Assembly (NCBI GenBank): GCA_016946835.1
Contig: JACVTC010000099.1
Coordinates: 82,501-120,000 of the forward strand
Origin: Neocallimastix lanati (nom. inval.)
Lineage: Eukaryota > Neocallimastigomycota > Neocallimastigomycetes > Neocallimastigales > Neocallimastigaceae
DNA: 37,500 bases
Reading direction: 5' to 3'
The notes beneath the pieces were generated by a model. It was not told the origin of the DNA, searched no databases, and worked only from the letters and a program-made list of their open reading frames with translations. This document shows positions 35,991-37,500 of this stretch, piece after piece; the stretch's first letter is position 1, and each line of letters starts with the position of its first letter. A program made the position numbers and the translations under genes.

Positions 35991-36170
35991 TTTATTATTT
36001 ATTATTTATTATTTATTATTTATTATTCAATTATTTATTATTTATTATTTATTATTTATTATTTATTATTTATTATTTATTATTACTAATTATTATTTAT
36101 TATTTATTATTACTTATTATTTATTATTTATTATTTATTATTTATTATTTATTATTTATTATTTATTATT
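35991..36170. repeat. ATTATTT heptamer array, interrupted
   Basis: Complement of the heptamer at 16057-16346, about 25 units, with breaks near 36027, 36085 and 36112. It yields a false + strand open frame. Confidence 0.88.
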
Positions 36171-36900
36171 AATGAAATCTATAAAATAAAATATTATATA
36201 TTAAATTATTTATGTATTTCTTTTAATAAATTTATTAATATATAATTCATATATTTTTAACTTTAAAAAGTAAACAATCTATGGTAGCACATGTAAAATT
36301 TTGTATCTTGTGCATGTGTAAAAATTATCAAATCAGATTTTTGTAGCTTATATATAAATTTTTTTAATATAATAATATTAAACAATAAAAATTAAAGTTA
36401 TAAATAAACTAAAATATATAAACCTTATCTAATAATAAAATAAATTTATATATTTTAAAAAATTAGTGATAGTTTTTTTTTTTGTTTATCTATATAAAAT
36501 TAATATCTTAATATTAGATTTTTTATATCCATTTTATATAAAATATTATTTTATTTGTTCTTAATAATATTCAAAATATATATTTACATATAAAATAATT
36601 ATTTAAATACTTTATTCTTATTAATATTTAAAATATATATATACACACATATAGAATAATTATTTAAATACTTCATCTAATTACTAAATAACTTTATATA
36701 GTGATTATATAATGTTTTTTATAATAAATATTTTATTATCGTATATATTTTTTTTTATTTTTATATATAAACTTTAAAATGATTATCCATAGAATTTTAA
36801 AAAAATTTTTTTTTCCTTTTAAACAATAAAAATAAAAAAATAAAAAAATAAAAAAAAAAATAAAAAAATTGCTATATTAATAAAATAAAATAAAATTAAA

Positions 36901-36958
36901 AAAAAAGCCAAGATTTTATTAATAATTTTTCTTATTATAAATAAATCTTGGCTTTTTT
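36901..36958. repeat. 16-bp perfect hairpin flanked by A and T runs
   Basis: AAAAAAGCCAAGATTT (36901-36916) and AAATCTTGGCTTTTTT (36943-36958) are perfect inverted repeats with a 26-base AT-rich spacer. The GCCAAG/CTTGGC core cannot be explained by base composition. It could be the ends of a tiny foldback element. It resembles a bidirectional terminator in form only; no gene adjoins it. Confidence 0.75.
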
Positions 36959-37139
36959 CTTTTTTAAAAAAAAAATTAAAAATAAAAAAAATAAAAAATA
37001 AAAAATTAATATATTTTAATTAGATAGATTAAAAATTATTAATAATAGAAATAAATAATATTTAATATATTTTTTAATAAATCTTTTTTTTTTTTTATTT
37101 ATAAATCTATTATAAATTATAGATTAAATTGGATAGATA

Positions 37140-37425
37140 TATGTTATTCATGTTTATCATGTGATGCTTCATCAAATTTAAAACTTTGTATTTATTTCTA
37201 CATTAATACTGTTAGTACTAACAAGTTGTGACTCTTCTCTCATTTATTCTATAATTATACACATTATTATAAATAAAAATAAAAACGAATAACTTTAACT
37301 CCTTTCACCTAATTCATCTAAAACATCCTTCTAAACTATTATTTCATTATTTCTTTTAATACCAAATATTACTCTTTTCATGTAACTTACCACTGTGTGT
37401 AATATACTTATTAACCTTTTTAATA
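37140..37425 (+). mobile_element. possible LTR fragment at the right edge
   Basis: About 280 bases with much higher complexity than the surroundings. The palindrome TGTTAGTACTAACA occurs at 37209-37222, a form seen at Ty1/copia LTR starts. No second copy or pol sequence is in the window, so this is only a candidate. Confidence 0.3.
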
Positions 37426-37500
37426 ATTTTATATATTAATTTCAATATTACTATATAAAAGAAATAACTATTGTTTATTATTAGGAATAATTTTTTTTTT

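Larger units (their letters stand above)
30853..37500. other. AT-rich intergenic DNA to the window end
   Basis: The CotH copy 2 promoter should lie just above 30853, but only A/T tracts are seen. The rest holds homopolymers, AT runs and microsatellites, plus the separate entries at 32145, 35991, 36901 and 37207. A word TGTTAGCATTGTGTAACATT at about 33687 resembles an LTR start but has no partner. Long open frames at 31365-31685, 34832-35107 and 35911-36189 are made of F, Y, I, L, K and N and are not genes. Confidence 0.7.

Noticed and set aside
31365-36189. Small open frames at 31365-31685, 34832-35107 and 35911-36189
   Set aside because: Composed almost only of F, Y, I, L, K and N from A/T runs, with no domain, signal peptide plus body, or splice context.

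Overview
The window looks like nuclear DNA from an anaerobic gut fungus (Neocallimastigomycota, the Piromyces/Neocallimastix/Anaeromyces group). The evidence is extreme AT richness, long homopolymers and microsatellites in all non-coding DNA, small GTAAGT...AG introns, secreted CotH-domain proteins, a secreted M35 (deuterolysin-type) metallopeptidase, and decayed LTR retrotransposons and MULE-like DNA transposons. This is inferred from content; no marker gene is present to prove it.

Layout. 1-2010: frameshifted relic of a Ty3/gypsy gag-pol on the + strand, cut off early in reverse transcriptase. 2010-5550: AT-rich spacer with a three-copy tandem repeat, a hairpin and microsatellites. 5553-7902 (-): first CotH gene, two exons. 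7903-13130: AT-rich spacer with a 34-bp minisatellite. 13131-20920: cluster of decayed mobile elements. It holds an approximately 500-bp inverted-repeat element, a MULE-like transposon with recognisable terminal inverted repeats (TIRs) and a broken transposase (-), and a full-order but broken Ty1/copia element (-) between two LTR-like copies. A second copia 3' end abuts the right LTR. 22341-24429 (+): M35 peptidase gene, two exons, with 48 pure GAAAAT repeats in frame. 24430-28810: tandem repeats in the probable 3' UTR and a pure ATT array of about 417 bp. 28811-30852 (-): second CotH gene with the same exon plan as the first. 30853-37500: AT-rich spacer with heptamer arrays, a strong hairpin and a possible LTR at the far right.

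Only three genes look intact. All three encode secretory proteins. The two CotH paralogues end in a hydrophobic tail suited to a GPI or membrane anchor and probably act at the cell surface. The M35 protein has a signal peptide, a very long low-complexity pro-region or linker, and an intact zinc-binding site. No operon-like relation is expected or seen. Most long open frames elsewhere are artefacts of stop-free microsatellites. I did not find a clearly new multi-gene system. The most unusual items are the dipeptide-repeat peptidase, the interlocked inverted repeats at the MULE left end, and the copia relic being expanded from within by simple repeats.
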